Below, piece by piece: positions 12,701 through 17,260 of a stretch of 30,385 nucleotides of DNA (positions are counted from its first letter, which is position 1; every line of letters begins with the position of its first letter). This DNA comes from JAWLCQ01 sp041687095. GTDB taxonomy: Bacteria; Planctomycetota; Phycisphaerae; SM23-33. The stretch is from NCBI GenBank assembly GCA_041687095.1, contig JAWLCQ010000044.1, forward strand, positions 1 through 30,385, given 5' to 3'. The notes under the pieces are model-generated. The model ran no database searches and had not been told where the DNA came from. It worked only from the letters and a program-made list of their open reading frames with translations. The translations under genes were made by a program, and so were the position numbers.

Positions 12701-14566
12701 GGGTCGTCCGGCGACCTGACGGTGTCCTACACCATCGGCGGGACGGCGACGAACACGACGGACTACTCGACGCTGACGACGACCGCCGTCATCCCCTCGG
12801 GCAGCAGCCACGTGGACGTGACGGTCACGCCCGCGCAGGACACGACGGTCGAGGGCGAGGAGACGGTGCTCCTCACCCTCGCCACCGACCCCGCCTACAC
12901 CATCGGGGCGTCCAGCGCGGGCACGGTGTGGATCGGCGATAACGACGTGCCCGCCGGGACGCTCGTGTGGACGGGCGGCGGGGGGGACGGGCTGTGGTCC
13001 ACGGGCGCCAACTGGTCCACGGGCGTCGCCCCGGTCAACAACGACCGCGTGGCGTTCGGGAGCTTCGCGAGCAACACCACGGTCACGCAGGACATCGCGA
13101 GCCTGAACCTCTACGGGCTGTACATCAACCACGCCACCTCCGGCGTCACGGTCACGCTGAACCTCAGCCAGAACCTCTCCGTCAACGACGCAACCAGCTC
13201 CACCAAGCCCGAGATCAACATCACCGACGGGGCGTTCGTGCTGAACCTCAACAACCGCACGTTCACCTGGGACCAGTCGCAGCGGGCGGTGAAGATCAAC
13301 GCCTACCAGACGTGGACCCTCTCCGGGGGCGTGCTGGGGACGTACAACACCAGCACCGCGATCCGGATCTACGACGGCGGGACGCTATCGGGCGTGGGGA
13401 CGGTGTACTGCACGAAGACCCGCAACGACTGGGGCTGGGACACGTTCCGCCTGGAGTCGGGCGGGACGATCGAGGTGGGCGACGGGCTGCTGAACTTCCC
13501 GGATTCCAGCGGCGTGTCCGCCCCGGGGGCGCACTTCGGGGGGACCATCGTGGGCACGACGGCCAACTCCGAGATCCAGTTCGGTTACGGCGGGTACGGG
13601 TCGCCCTGGACCTTCTCCTCGGGGTCCGACCTGAGCATCAGCGGGCTCAAGCGGTTGGCCATCGGGGCGGTGGGTTCGGGGTTCGGGCGGTTCGGTGAGG
13701 ACGCGGGGCAGTTCTCGATGGCGACGGCGGTTCTCGAGCAGTGCCGCACCAACGGGTACATGGAGATCGAGGCCCTGACGACCGTGGAGGACCTGGCCCG
13801 CTTCAAGATCGGAACGCTCAAGGCGGTGGGCTCGTACCAGAGCAACGAGAACGGGTTCAAGCTCGTGGACACGGGCGGCGCGGCGGGCGACTTCGTCTAC
13901 GCGGGGCAGCTCGTGAACATCGGCGGGACGACCCCGTACAACTACCGCCGCATCGACCTCAACGGGATCGCGCTGCTGACGGACATGACGCAGACGGCGT
14001 TGCAGGACATCCTCGACATCAGCGGGTTCAAGAACACCGGTTCGGGCGGGGCTCCGACGCTCAAGAGCGTCGCACTCGGGGGGACGACGTACTGGTACGT
14101 CGCCCCCGCGGACGTCACCATCGCCGTCGCCGCCGACGGGTTCGAGGACGGGCTCAGCGGCGGGTTGGGCTGGAGCGACGACTGGTCCCTCAGCGGCGCC
14201 TCCGCCCTCACGACCACCGGCTCGCCCTACGCGGGCAGCAGCCACCTGGGGCTGACGGGCTCGGACGGGTCGGCCGTCCGGACGGCGGACCTGTCGGGCA
14301 ACACGAACCTGCACCTGCACCTCCAGTGGAAGGCCAACAGCTTTGAAACGGGCGAGACGGCGGTGATCGAGTTCTACGACGGGACCAGTTGGAACACGGT
14401 CCTGACGATCAGCGACGGGCAGGACGACAACGCCTACCACGCCGCCGACCTGGACCTGTCGAGCTACACACTGACGGGCACGAACCAGCAGGTCCGCATC
14501 CGAAGCCTGATGACGGACGTGGACGACGAACTGTTCATCGACGAACTCTGGTTCGCCAACGCCTGA
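749..14566 (+). CDS. Giant LEPR-XLL multidomain protein: beta-helix, heparinase II/III-like lyase, Calx-beta and solenoid modules
   Basis: The product is 4605 aa. The N-terminus is very basic and is followed by LEPRLLLS (31-38), the LEPR-XLL motif of large planctomycete proteins; I see no classical hydrophobic signal peptide. Next come Ig/IPT-like segments (about 60-280), then a pectate-lyase-superfamily beta-helix opening with FGAVGDGVTDDTAAIQ (from about 284 to 700). A BACON domain (about 790-880) and two IPT/TIG domains (about 885-1046) follow. A heparinase II/III-like unit spans about 1050-1650: an alpha-helical toroid, then a beta part with HHGGYDAGSF at 1409-1418 and HSLPQIDGNG. The rest has 11 Calx-beta domains in groups of 2, 4, 3 and 2, each group followed by a module of about 380 residues. 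The end (about 4461-4605) is a beta-rich, carbohydrate-binding-like domain. Inferred role: cell-surface or secreted protein that binds and perhaps cleaves uronic-acid polysaccharide, stiffened by calcium. The lyase activity is family-based and unproven. Confidence 0.9.
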   Translation: MSRRNKRRPIRPRRVETNRQEAGNPGRMEPLEPRLLLSTVWYPDLQNLVVPSDNPALPAGMDVFTPPVSAAAPGAGAPGLSEITRIANAGDVLPLTGWQLSSHSGADFGKDTEFLVYSQNSWDDALFASAEVLRLDTDNLQAALRMPDTLPQDGMFLVWAQNADGVSYPLAVNRTEAWWVGSDKVTRGQGASVYGKNLTYQDSTYPGLFDSWVYLQPASGTGRWVSPTAANPYKVDFTVPEDLVNGTYEVWVHNGHGGKYGWSRSPVNLTVQDAPAWNGAVYNVTSFGAVGDGVTDDTAAIQAAITAAVNAGDQIYLPAGTYLTTGSFTIPSDRRVYGDGMGTTKLLATKVTFGGNTRIEDLAFENQRGIALTGDNVWMDAISVHETGWLNYFIVDCGGKANIYVTNSEFIGNKFAMVNRQVHIDHCDFYARYDAEDCIESFWGSRQVSVTNSTFQHYDMSNPSHPSGWGEGRAWVGYGGHTQGYFGNNRTIDFVVRTGGGDQNSGEQLLWEGANSYYEGAIAGATANTVTFNPGGTTPNSGMRVIVVAGKGLGQIRAVASYDGGTQTTTLTEPWNVIPDATSQIHLVKHPDRIVVYQNTFDGTQLAADQTAHVANVGVDTFTGSSHMIIDDNLFHELRTGIVWTTAGNRTVGNLSMNNTFDYVRWGISESGGSSTVGHSVMMNVYRDNDITTVVDTALKLNGSSNQSAPILTVFDGNAVTNVKYVLTATGDPENVVLYGNTFTRGTGAEDGSRGAILTDTDPMLQGNTWSGFETTYAGTLPGPILEASTRALALDAAAGTSVQRKLALLNAGTSSLTWTAGDDATWLTLSSAGGESAAEANSTVTLTCDATGLSDGTYTGTITVSGASQTLKITVSFTVAAAPTVTGYAQAQPVLASGSVITVSGSGFASGCTARVGGVAAALTYVNATTVQVTLPTVAAAAGIFSLEVINPSGRIGSYDAGVGYGRFLDRCTPDDVALSGGTVTVYGCGFEAGTTFTVNGLAVTNLTIVSSREASFTVPAASAVGAATLTASTGAAAFAGAAKLGYHAPYLSPYFGSAGRAALRGRWDDPFYADYRTAMERDFAAKLAQPFDTSSTGSNTGRLNAFLYAYLITGEPQYRDRLMAEAQGIYEYGYAGSGAGMPEMRATYMARVYNALGAELTLPERAIFESYLQSVIDSGSFGWEENVGSNTVAVAANAGGSTALALLHTGYAGCQSVLNSMVSYLQTNYVDKHIRPDGGSEEGVLYWNYGLEQYLEFVHALKNYTGDDQGLLDPVSGSFRNNYRFVETVLAGAPEISMQSFNDSQPFVAGLAMAADFGSRFDQPLMRWLSDFIIREIATGERGLHLYGGFYNAFMWRDHTAAPSAMPAIPTLSVLPDTEWATMRSSGTELYPDLVVAVKGSTPPHTHHGGYDAGSFVLQANGESYLLDPGYFQGYPSDGDQTKHSLPQIDGNGVYDGTWGSTSPNTTLETWWEDLATGTRGVVVDSTLAYHNAAADRCRRIFVTSAMADEGDALIILEDIDPAGAGTITQQYQLGFDAQFIGGRNALVTGDKGRLYLQTFGPDTDFAKTGPRAWGNSWIYAQLDMDWYTVSGNYAASVNQPFITVMTPTGSTGVLPSASVSYGAGVIDVTLSSGQILRFLQNPDGSWDYSAIVTPASPTVSVLATDPLADELATDAGQFAFYRTGDTTNPLTVYYTVGGTAGTGDYTPSLPGSITIPAGSSYALVNITPVDDTTTEIDELLTLTLQTHATYTVHAANGSAGVTIMDDDGAPVVTVVATDPTATETGTNTGTFTLTRNKLRPGPLTVQYAMSGTATNGADYGKLYGSATIPEGQYSVTVVITPVQDGVIESAETAILTLQDGAGYTVGAANTDTVTLTDTGVQNTLTWTGGGANGLWSNPDNWSSSGDHPVPDWGDVVAIGSAAGNRSMTQDIPGLNLYAFTVTQSQAGVTQTLALSENLTVNDGVQSTIPVFTISGGAFVLDVGSHAFSWDAAGVGTGNKGNLPVVIPDGMTLSLAGGSVGLNGQQTTLKVQSGGTISGYGTIYGTIGNPSWGGFNGFILESGATIAVGDGTLILDDGAGQAILAGSLTGTTGNSRLFFGNGGKWAFADAYTPTVSGLTELRIETSNDGLGRFSSPSQFQMSGSTLHAYRPGTLLLEAQTTVADLSAYKVGTVRVSGDFSGYDAVLKLQDTGAVDGDFVYVGQLQNLNVDRIVNLNDQILLTDMTQSALQAFITSGGIINSGTQGAPTVKSVVLNEALMWYVAPANLEITPPLTVRVQATDAGASESGSDTGTFTFTRFGAGATTGDLTVYYSVGGTGSNGVDYTPALSGSVVIPDGYDSVTVTITPADDALAENDETVTLTLLTDAAYRRSYPVEQAATVLIADNEPRVTVVATDAAASEAGPDTGTYTLTRTNGTTGDLTVYYTMSGTAGNGSDYQALSGSAVIPDGQASVTITLTPIDDSAVEKDDETAVLTLTTDFSAYSIGTSGSATVSIRDNDFPTVTIVATDAIASEPGTDTATFTVTRAGSTVGDLVVYYTTTGTANPAADYQPLSGSVTIPDGQASAEITVIPVDDTAMESDETIILTVSSDANYWVGSPSSATATLVDDDAPTITITALDRIAGEEGSSTATFRIHRDKTDQASTVHYTIGGTASNTTDYATLATSVVIPEGQSYVDITVTPVDDSAYEQDETVTLTISTNTMYLVGSPSSATVEIWDNDFEAGTAMWTGGAGDGLWSSGANWSTGVAPTTGTKVGFDGITADLTMTQDIPALSISSLRVVHNATGATLTLNLAENLTVNDATNTTQPDFNVTGGAFVLNIGAKTFTWDNSQRAVKIPDHCIWTLSGGVIGTTNGQQGIHILSGGKLSGTGSVRGTKLNTHWGWDAWVIEEDATLEVGDGVLNFPDASGTTAVGAYFYGRILGTTANSELTMGASGFGNAWRFVCGPNLEVRDLKRLAIAASNDSGFGRFGDDASRAAMASTTLNQWRAGQWLNVEALTTTADLGRFKIGTLRVDGAYGTGETGIKLVDSGSGSGDLVYAGQLVNIGGTTYGNYRRIDLNGVALLTDMTQSALQAIQADSGFKNSGSGGAPTIKSVEINSVTYWYVAPADVSISAVTTPTVTLAATDASAAEAGPDTGSFTVTRTGSTGGDLVVNYTISGTASASDYTPTLSGTVTIPDGQASATITITPVDDADIEPSEDLTLTLASGTGYVIGAQSAATVAITSDDVPEVNIAATDASASEAGPDSGSFTVTRSGSGALTQGDLVVNYTVGGTASASDYTPSLSGTVTIPDGQTSAVITITPVDDADPEATESLSLTLASGSGYSVGAGSSAVVDILDDDNIPEITLAATDAAAAETGADTGTFRVSRTTSVGDLVVNYAIGGTASPSDYTPSLSGTVTILDGQTSADIVITPVDDAEIEGDERLILTLQAGSGYTVGASDTAAVTLADSELPAGTTLWTGAGGTAYWSNAANWSTGLAPGAGGKVYIDSFAADAATIQDIAGLNLHALTVRQADAGATQTLTLEQNLSVNDGVKSTIPTFDVTGGALVFNVANRSFSWDNAGTSTNAGNLPVVIASGMTVNLAGGSIGLNGGQTTLKIASGGKLAGVGTVYGTVGNPSWSGFRGFVLEAGGILEAGDGVLFFDDGGNQVQFFGEMRGTTANSKLRFGQNNAFWVFSGSSTTSIHDLAELRVSTRGGSFGRFGSPSLADLDSTVVEVYAPGNILWEAQTTNDDLSAYQIQEIKLSGSFSGYDVIFKLTDTGTTDHDFVYARTLTGLNVDQYIDLNDQAILTDMTQTALQAFVTGGGFVNTGTQGAPTVKSVEINSVTYWYVAPAGVSIPSTTPEVTLTASDSTAAEAGPDTGTFTVTRSGSTSGDLTVYYTVSGTGSSGTDYAALPGSVVIPDGQASATITLTPIDDSEAESDETVILTLAADSAYIIASPDNGTVTIADDDPTVVTLTAHDPWAGEEGLNTGTFRISRNGSSGDLTVSYTIGGTATNTTDYSTLTTTAVIPSGSSHVDVTVTPAQDTTVEGEETVLLTLATDPAYTIGASSAGTVWIGDNDVPAGTLVWTGGGGDGLWSTGANWSTGVAPVNNDRVAFGSFASNTTVTQDIASLNLYGLYINHATSGVTVTLNLSQNLSVNDATSSTKPEINITDGAFVLNLNNRTFTWDQSQRAVKINAYQTWTLSGGVLGTYNTSTAIRIYDGGTLSGVGTVYCTKTRNDWGWDTFRLESGGTIEVGDGLLNFPDSSGVSAPGAHFGGTIVGTTANSEIQFGYGGYGSPWTFSSGSDLSISGLKRLAIGAVGSGFGRFGEDAGQFSMATAVLEQCRTNGYMEIEALTTVEDLARFKIGTLKAVGSYQSNENGFKLVDTGGAAGDFVYAGQLVNIGGTTPYNYRRIDLNGIALLTDMTQTALQDILDISGFKNTGSGGAPTLKSVALGGTTYWYVAPADVTIAVAADGFEDGLSGGLGWSDDWSLSGASALTTTGSPYAGSSHLGLTGSDGSAVRTADLSGNTNLHLHLQWKANSFETGETAVIEFYDGTSWNTVLTISDGQDDNAYHAADLDLSSYTLTGTNQQVRIRSLMTDVDDELFIDELWFANA
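5728..6394 (+). repeat. Calx-beta domain group 1 (2 domains)
   Basis: There are two in-frame copies of about 110 codons. Each has the pattern VxVxATD at its start, TVxYxxxGTAxxxxDY in the middle, and a late acidic V/TITPVDD stretch ending in an acidic DDD-type turn. Calx-beta domains bind calcium through such acidic loops. The second copy ends TLTDTG, so its terminal acidic turn is weaker than in the others. Confidence 0.8.
6413..7549 (+). repeat. Solenoid-like module A1 (379 codons)
   Basis: The first of four large in-frame modules in the giant gene. It opens with WTGGGANGLWSNPDNWS and closes with LLTDMTQSALQAF, then GAPTVKSV and WYVAPA. The interior is Gly/Thr/Ser-rich with short beta-strand periods (LAGGSVGLNG, SGGTISGYGTIYGT), like autotransporter-type beta-solenoid repeats. 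It has the interior segment GNLPVVIPDGMTLSLAGGS, shared only with the module at 11135, so I call both type A. Confidence 0.8.
7570..8925 (+). repeat. Calx-beta domain group 2 (4 domains)
   Basis: Four in-frame Calx-beta copies start near 7570, 7917, 8257 and 8587. The domain starts read VRVQATD, VTVVATD, VTIVATD and ITITALD. The fourth copy contains AGEEG and NTTDYATL and closely resembles the last copy of group 4, which also directly precedes a type B module. Confidence 0.8.
8936..10081 (+). repeat. Solenoid-like module B1 (382 codons)
   Basis: The second large module. It opens WTGGAGDGLWSSGANWSTG and ends LLTDMTQSALQAI, then GAPTIKSV and WYVAPA. Its interior has SQRAVKIPDHCIWTLSGG and WGWDAW, matched by SQRAVKINAYQTWTLSGG and WGWDTF in the module at 12968. 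It lacks the GNLPVVI segment of type A, so I class it as type B. Confidence 0.8.
10108..11118 (+). repeat. Calx-beta domain group 3 (3 domains)
   Basis: Three in-frame Calx-beta copies start near 10108, 10441 and 10786. The first two share an identical 28-base stretch at 10235-10262 and 10577-10604, 342 bases (114 codons) apart, with near identity just downstream. This suggests a recent tandem duplication or gene conversion. Confidence 0.8.
11135..12262 (+). repeat. Solenoid-like module A2 (376 codons)
   Basis: The third large module and second type A copy. It opens WTGAGGTAYWSNAANWSTG and contains GNLPVVIASGMTVNLAGGS and GNPSWSGFRGFVLEAGG, matching module A1 closely. It closes with LLTDMTQTALQAF-like residues (ILTDMTQTALQAF), GAPTVKSVEIN and WYVAPA. 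Its last codons are nearly identical in DNA to the end of module B1, a sign of exchange between modules. Confidence 0.8.
12286..12951 (+). repeat. Calx-beta domain group 4 (2 domains)
   Basis: Two in-frame Calx-beta copies start near 12286 and 12616. The second has AGEEG, NTTDYSTL and a terminal VWIGDND, which parallels AGEEG, NTTDYATL and VEIWDND of the last copy in group 2. Confidence 0.8.
12968..14110 (+). repeat. Solenoid-like module B2 (381 codons)
   Basis: The fourth large module and second type B copy. It opens WTGGGGDGLWSTGANWSTG, has SQRAVKI, WTLSGGVLGT, WGWDTF and EVGDGLLNFPDSSG, and closes LLTDMTQTALQDI, GAPTLKSV and WYVAPA. It leads into the C-terminal domain of the giant protein. 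Confidence 0.8.
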
Positions 14567-14874
14567 CCCCTCCTCGCCGCCAACGCCGCCAAACGGGTGC
14601 TACCATTCGAGATGGACCGCGTGCGACGGATCGGTTGCCTCTCGGGAAGGCAATCCGCTGGACGCGATCAGGGCCATCGCAAAGTCGCCGTCGCGGGTGC
14701 CACGGCTGTGCTGTTCACAGCCGTGCTCGTGCGAGCGCGGGGCGGAACACGGGTTCCGCGAACCCGTGGCGCCCGGCGAATCGGACTTTGCGAAGGCCCC
14801 GCGGGCCCGAGGGGTTCACGGGATTCGTGGCGTTCCCCCACAGGCCCCCCCGCAACGGGAAGGAGAGCCCCAAC
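14567..14874. other. Spacer between the giant gene and the copper ATPase gene
   Basis: This 308-base stretch has no supported gene. The frame of the ATPase is open upstream into the giant gene, but the sequence there does not look like P-type ATPase. TACCAT at 14601-14606 could be a -10 box, but no good -35 box lies in front of it. The middle holds a dispersed hairpin repeat. No clear T-tailed terminator follows the giant gene. Confidence 0.5.
14696..14770 (+). repeat. Dispersed double-hairpin repeat, intergenic copy
   Basis: Hairpin one has arms CACGGCTGTG (14701-14710) and CACAGCCGTG (14716-14725) around CTGTT. Hairpin two has arms CACGGGTTC (14748-14756) and GAACCCGTG (14760-14768) around CGC. 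The same unit occurs in reverse orientation inside the glycosyltransferase gene at 20576-20656. The first-hairpin arm differs between the copies by a paired T-A to C-G change, which argues that the folded form is kept. It resembles the short mobile palindromic repeats common in planctomycete genomes; it codes for nothing recognisable. Confidence 0.8.
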
Positions 14875-17040
14875 ATGGCCAAGCGAGACCCCATGCACGA
14901 TCACCCGCAACATCACGACACCGAAGGGCGGGAGGAGCAGGAGATGCTCCAGCGCGAGTCGCACGTAAGACCTGAGGGCCACGAGGCGCACGGGGGGCAT
15001 GGCGGGCACGAGGGGCACGAGTCGCACCACGCCCACATGGTCGCGGACTTTCGCCGGCGGTTCTGGGTCTCCATCGTGCTCACCGTGCCCGTGCTGATCC
15101 TCGACCCCATGATCCAGCACTTCCTGGGCCTGCGGGACACCCTCCGTTTCCCGGGCGACAGCTACATCCTGTGGGCGCTGTCGACGGTCATCTTCCTCTA
15201 CGGCGGATGGCCGTTCCTGACCGGGCTCGCCGGGGAGCTGCGCAGCAAGTCCCCGGGCATGATGACACTGATCGGCCTGGCGATCACGGTGGCGTACGTC
15301 TACAGCTCGGCCGTCGTGTTCGGGCTGTCGGGAGCGGTGTTCTTCTGGGAACTCGCGACGCTGATCGACGTGATGCTCCTGGGGCACTGGATCGAGATGA
15401 AGTCGGTCATGGGGGCGTCGAAGGCGCTGGAGTCGCTGGTGCACCTCATGCCCTCCGAGGCCCACCGGGTGACGGAGTCCGGGGGGACGCAGGACGTGCC
15501 CGTGAGCGACCTGCACCCGGGCGACCGCGTGGTCGTGAAACCGGGGGAGAAGGTGCCCATCGACGGGCAGATCGTCGAGGGGCGGACCAGCGTCAACGAG
15601 GCCATGCTCACCGGCGAGTCCCGCCCCGTCGAGAAGTCCGAGGGCGACGAGGCCATCGGGGGCTCGGTCAACGGCGAGGCCGCCTTCACCCTGGAGGTCC
15701 AGAAGACCGGGGACCAGACGTACCTCTCGCAGGTCATCGAGATGGTCCGCCGCGCCCAGGAGTCGCGCTCCCGCACTCAGGACCTCGCCAACCGCGCCGC
15801 GCTGTGGCTGACGATCATCGCCCTCACCGTCGGGGGCGGGACGCTCATCGTCTGGCTGCTGCTGGGGGCGGCGTTCGAGTTCTCGCTGGAGCGCATGGTG
15901 ACGGTGATGGTCATCACCTGCCCGCACGCCCTGGGGTTGGCGGTCCCGCTGGTGGTGGCGGTGTCGACGGCGATCGCGGCGAGGCGGGGGCTGCTGATCC
16001 GCGACCGCAGCGCCTTCGAGCGCGCCCGCGCCGTCAACGCCATCCTCTTCGACAAGACCGGCACGCTCACGGAGGGCCGCTTCGGGGTGTCGGACATCGT
16101 GCCCCTCGGGGAGCAGAGCGAGACGGACCTCCTCCGCCTCGCCGCCTCCCTCGAGAGCCAGTCCGAGCACCCCATCGCCCAGGGCATCGTCGAGGGGGCG
16201 AAGGAGCGGAACGTCGCGTTCGCCGCCCCCAAGGACTTCACCGCCATCCCCGGCCGCGGGGCCCAGGCGAGCGTCGACGGGCGGAACGTCAAGGTCGTCA
16301 GTCCGGGCTACCTCAAGGAGACCGGTCTGCGGGTGGACGACGACCGCATCCGCCAACTCGCCGAGCAGGGCAAGACCGTCGTGTACGTGCTGATCGACGA
16401 CCAACCCATCGGGGCCCTCGCGCTGGCCGACATCCTCCGCCCCGAGTCCCGCGAGGCCCTGGCGAGGCTCAAGGAGATGGGCATCCAGGTCATGATGATC
16501 ACCGGGGACGCCGCGCCCGTCGCCGCCTGGGTGGCGAAGGAACTGGGCCTCGACGACTACTTCGCCGAGGTCCTCCCCGATCAGAAGGCCGCCAAGGTCC
16601 AGGAGGTCCAGGGCCGCGGGCTGGTGGTGGCGATGGTGGGCGACGGGGTGAACGACGCCCCCGCCCTCACGCAGGCCGACGTGGGCATCGCCATCGGGGC
16701 GGGCACGGACGTGGCCATCGAATCGGCGGACATCGTCCTGGTCCGCAACGACCCGCGGGACGCGACGGCGATCGTGGAACTCGCCCGCGCCACGTACCGC
16801 AAGATGGTCCAGAACCTCCTGTGGGCGACGGGGTACAACGTGGTCGCGATTCCGCTGGCGGCGGGGGTGCTGTACTCGCTGGGGATCGTGCTGTCCCCGG
16901 CGGCGGGGGCGGCGCTGATGGCGCTGTCCACGGTCATCGTCGCCATCAACGCCCGGTTCCTGCACGTCCCGAGCCAGGCCGCTTCGCCGCCCGCGGAGCA
17001 GGAGCATCCCCCCGGCCATGCCCACGCGCATCCGGCGTGA
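14875..17040 (+). CDS. copB: CopB-type copper-translocating P-type ATPase (P1B)
   Basis: This 721-aa integral membrane pump would export copper from the cytoplasm using ATP. The N-terminus is His-rich (HEAHGGHGGHEGHESHHAH region, about residues 35-55), the metal-binding tail typical of CopB pumps, and there is no CxxC domain. TGES (246-249) is the actuator loop. CPH (349-351) in the membrane marks the CopB subgroup rather than CopA, which has CPC. DKTGTLT starts with the phosphorylated D393. SEHPIA carries the HP-motif H432, and MVGDGVND (587-594) is the hinge. About eight membrane helices are visible, and the length suits the family. The start is the ATG preceded by AAGGAG (14860-14865) at a 9-base spacing. 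No copper chaperone or regulator is adjacent. Whether Cu+ or Cu2+ is carried cannot be read from the sequence. Confidence 0.93.
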   Translation: MAKRDPMHDHPQHHDTEGREEQEMLQRESHVRPEGHEAHGGHGGHEGHESHHAHMVADFRRRFWVSIVLTVPVLILDPMIQHFLGLRDTLRFPGDSYILWALSTVIFLYGGWPFLTGLAGELRSKSPGMMTLIGLAITVAYVYSSAVVFGLSGAVFFWELATLIDVMLLGHWIEMKSVMGASKALESLVHLMPSEAHRVTESGGTQDVPVSDLHPGDRVVVKPGEKVPIDGQIVEGRTSVNEAMLTGESRPVEKSEGDEAIGGSVNGEAAFTLEVQKTGDQTYLSQVIEMVRRAQESRSRTQDLANRAALWLTIIALTVGGGTLIVWLLLGAAFEFSLERMVTVMVITCPHALGLAVPLVVAVSTAIAARRGLLIRDRSAFERARAVNAILFDKTGTLTEGRFGVSDIVPLGEQSETDLLRLAASLESQSEHPIAQGIVEGAKERNVAFAAPKDFTAIPGRGAQASVDGRNVKVVSPGYLKETGLRVDDDRIRQLAEQGKTVVYVLIDDQPIGALALADILRPESREALARLKEMGIQVMMITGDAAPVAAWVAKELGLDDYFAEVLPDQKAAKVQEVQGRGLVVAMVGDGVNDAPALTQADVGIAIGAGTDVAIESADIVLVRNDPRDATAIVELARATYRKMVQNLLWATGYNVVAIPLAAGVLYSLGIVLSPAAGAALMALSTVIVAINARFLHVPSQAASPPAEQEHPPGHAHAHPA

Positions 17041-17122
17041 GGGCCGGCGGGGCCTCCAACCCGGCGATCCCCCGCACCAGGAATCGCCCCGGAACAACCT
17101 GCTCTCTTTGTGCAGCGGTCAG

Positions 17123-17151
17123 TAGGCAAGCCGCCCCCGCGGGCGTATCAT
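17123..17151 (+). promoter_or_regulatory. Probable sigma-70-type promoter of the GH3 gene
   Basis: TAGGCA (17123-17128) and TATCAT (17146-17151) are separated by 17 bases, matching the consensus at 4 of 6 and 5 of 6 positions. The boxes lie 110 bases before the GH3 start, in the 220-base gap after the ATPase gene. I saw no operator-like palindrome overlapping them. Confidence 0.45.
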
Positions 17152-17260
17152 GGCCGCCCGCACGAGGTGCGATCGCCGCGCGGAGGCGAGGCGAGATCCG
17201 CCGGTCCGGGAAGGATCGGCCGCTCCGACTGCCTCGGCGTAATCCTGAACTGGAGTTCCC

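Noticed and set aside
752..13132. An open frame of about 4126 codons antisense to the giant gene
   Set aside because: It mirrors the giant gene almost exactly. High GC at third codon positions removes stop codons from the complementary frame. Its translation is Arg/Asp/Gly/Val/His-rich with no recognisable domain, while the plus strand has clear domains.
14389..14874. N-terminal extension of the copper ATPase into the giant gene
   Set aside because: The open frame overlaps coding sequence of another gene in a different frame and crosses a hairpin repeat. The ATG at 14875 has a good ribosome site and starts the CopB-like His-rich tail.
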